Below, in pieces: positions 61,923 to 64,000 of a stretch of DNA of 64,000 bases. The notes beneath the pieces were generated by a model that was not told the origin of the DNA, ran no database searches, and saw only the letters and a program-made list of their open reading frames with translations. A program made the translations under genes and the position numbers. The stretch is from Inia geoffrensis. Taxonomy: Eukaryota > Chordata > Mammalia > Artiodactyla > Iniidae. Positions within the stretch are counted from its first letter, which is position 1; each line of letters opens with the position of its first letter. The stretch lies in assembly GCA_036417435.1 (NCBI GenBank), contig CM070911.1, positions 6,262,001 through 6,326,000 of the forward strand, given 5' to 3'.

Positions 61923-62142
61923 CTGCACTGTCCAAAATGATAGCCATTATCCATGTGTGGCCACTGAAATTTAAATGGATTAAAATTAAACAAAACTAAA
62001 AATTCAGCCCTATTAAAACTTCCATTGCACTGGCCACATTTAAAGTGCTCTGTAGCCACATGTGGCTAGTGGCTAGAGTACCGGATAGAGCAGAGAGAGA
62101 GGGCATTCTCATCATCACAGAAAACTCTACTGGACAGCGCTG
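61923..62142. mobile_element. hAT-like palindromic element (MER58-like)
   Basis: It starts ctgcactgtccaaaatgata and ends ctctactggacagcgctg, inverted copies of each other with mismatches. The inner part has ccatgtgtggccactgaaat facing gtagccacatgtggctagtg, so the element is largely palindromic. I associate this with the MER58-type hAT-Charlie group. No clean 8-bp target duplication is visible. Confidence 0.65.
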
Positions 62143-62789
62143 TTCTAAGAAATAAAACTCACAGGCTATTAATACAAGAAATAACATCCGTAAAAATCAT
62201 AGCTAAGAGGATGAGTGGAATTGGTGACTATTGGAATGTACCAGAGGCCCAAAGAGAAAGGATTCCAGTCTAAGAGAGAAACAAAAAATGATTAAAACAG
62301 TAGTTTATCTGTGGCTAGAGGGGGAGTCATGTGTATTAATTACAAGTATTGTAATCATAAAGATCAAAGTCCAGGAGAAAGACAACCGTCAGACCAGAAT
62401 GACGTGTGACAGGAAACGCCCAGAAGGGGGTGTTTGGTGGTAGAACTTTCTATTTACGGCACAGAGAAGTGGTCTGGGGTCCCATCATTCCAGAAAGCAT
62501 GCACTTAAGCTGGCCGAAGGATTTCTTTATTTTCAGGACTCGTCTGAGTCTCTGACACCCTAATAATCCCTAAGATCAGTGCTGTGTTCCTCCTCCTTAT
62601 TTGAACATGGGGTCTTTTTCTAAAGTGAGCCCTCTTCCGGGGCAACACTCTGGTGAGCGCATTGTGCACACTGGCTCCTCCTGTTTTTTATCCCTGACAC
62701 CATGCTGACTCAACGCTGCCCTGCCCATCCCCAGACGGCTTTGTAACTAAAAATACTGCGCACAAGCTCCAGGCTCTCTGTCCGCCAAT

Positions 62790-63100
62790 GAAGTCGCCCT
62801 GATTGGAAAGGCGCTTCCCCATCTGTTTCTCACTCTGTTGCGACCTCTTTGCCCGTGAGTTTCACAGTATTCATGGTAACATGGGTATTTCATGTCCCAA
62901 TGAACAGACAGATCTGCCCACAAATGGTGCCCCATACAAAACGGTAGTGCGACCGACAGTGCAGAGTGTTTTGGAGTATTTCAAGCTGGACCTCAAAAAG
63001 CAAGTTTCACGCCAAGGAGGAAAAAATGGTGGAGAAAACAGGTTCATGACCAGCAAGCAGCTGAGGATGAGAGGAAGTCCTATGACATGTTGAGAGGTGT
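62790..63100 (+). other. Unassigned partly open segment
   Basis: A 96-codon frame opens at 62803 and has a non-repetitive middle (ending ...VVRPTVQSVLEYFKLDLKKQ before a Gly/Asn-rich stretch). The composition resembles decayed coding sequence more than nearby frames do. I do not recognise it and see no splice sites, promoter or polyadenylation signal that would make it a gene. It may be chance or an old retropseudogene fragment. Confidence 0.2.
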
Positions 63101-63339
63101 CACAAAGTCCCTGCAGCCTGGGAGATTTGACCAAGTACAGCCAGAGGTACTGATGACATGAATATGCTGTGACGTCTAAGAGTCTGAAGAGAACAAAAGA
63201 ACAGTTGCCAGTGTACGATGGCAGAACCGCTTCTCCTGGGCACATTTGACACTGACCCCAGCCCCTTATGGTGCTGATGTGCTGACAGTCCCACCTCCAG
63301 GGTGGGCTAAATGTGGGTCGTATAGAAGTCTTATGATAG

Positions 63340-63610
63340 AATTGCTCCCATTTACTAAATACTATGTTCTGGGAACTAGGTTAAGCATTTTTCACAAACT
63401 ATCTTGTTTAATCCTCACTCCAACATTACGGGGATTTTTTTGATTTTAATTTCCAGACCCCTTTTTAATTTTCTTCAAAGCTCTCTAAAAGGGGAATTTT
63501 TATTTTACCCATTTTACAGAGAAGAACATTAAGGCTTAGAAAAATAAGTAACAACCATGGTCATGACTCTAGTAAATTGCAGAGCTAGGACTCAGAGCTT
63601 ACCTTCGGAA
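63340..63610 (-). repeat. MIR SINE
   Basis: Antisense MIR with a degraded centre: actaaatactatgttctggg, tcttgtttaatcctcactcc, tacccattttacagagaaga and gcagagctaggactcagagc. Confidence 0.75.
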
Positions 63611-64000
63611 TCTGAGCTCTTAGCATTATATATAGTTCTTTTTAGAGTTGTACCCTCTAACTTCCTTCCTACTAAGGGGGTGCATTTTAACAAGCTACTT
63701 AAACTGGGTCATGGTGGGCATAGTGAGAAAGAAGGTGTGCTTGAGGAGAGGTAGTTGGGAAAAAGCAGAGTCTCTAGTGTGTTTTATCTGCCTTCTAAAT
63801 GCGGGATGGTTGGGAGGCTGCTTTATCACATCCCGGCTTTCCTCCACAGCGTCTCCATTGGACTGTCTCTCTGACACCTGAAACTCCACACCTCGAAAAG
63901 CAGGCTCTTCATCCTCCTCTTCAAATAGTGATAGTACACTACCAATCCTCCACTTGTACACTTTTCGAGAAATCTTTATACCAACTCAACTTTTTGACAA
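63611..64000. other. Window end, no recognised features
   Basis: No gene or clear repeat that I can support. Confidence 0.5.

Overview
This is a vertebrate nuclear window, almost certainly from a cetacean (whale or dolphin). The strongest evidence is a set of 16 tRNA-Glu-derived CHR-type SINEs, whose head reads TTCCCTGGTGGCGCAGTGG. This family is known from cetaceans, hippos and ruminants, and the short form (about 200 bp) seen here in near-identical copies is typical of cetaceans. I saw no BovB or Bov-A elements, which would be expected in a ruminant. There are no prokaryotic, plasmid or phage features. I found no undescribed biological system.

One protein-coding gene is supported: the 5' end of MBOAT2, a membrane-bound lysophospholipid O-acyltransferase, on the minus strand. 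Coding exon 1 (43866-43940, 25 codons beginning MATTSTTGSTLLQ) lies in a dense CpG island with GC boxes and two CCAAT boxes. Exon 2 (3330-3475, 48 codons plus two bases) carries two hydrophobic segments. The 40,390 bp between them is intron 1, and positions 1-3329 are the start of intron 2. The remaining exons, including those for the catalytic Asn and His, lie beyond position 1.

Positions 3476-43865 (intron 1) hold 3' ends of L1 elements of several ages, L2 and MIR remnants, an MLT1-type LTR, a MER5-like fragment and six CHR SINEs. The part nearest the promoter (about 32-43 kb) is comparatively poor in young repeats and would be the place to look for intronic regulatory sequence.

Positions 44600-64000 are upstream of MBOAT2. 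I see no convincing gene there. The stretch 45.7-59.4 kb is crowded with SINEs (11 of the 18 tRNA-derived SINEs in the window). It includes inverted pairs, a MIR split by an L1 and then by a SINE, and an hAT transposon with an 8-bp target duplication beside a SINE. Further out are a solo LTR with TG...CA ends and a 4-bp target duplication (60239-60711), a palindromic hAT-like fragment (about 61.9-62.1 kb), and an unidentified partly open segment near 62.8-63.1 kb.

Repeat family names come from recognising consensus sequence by eye. Boundaries with target-site duplications are good to within a base or two; the others are approximate.
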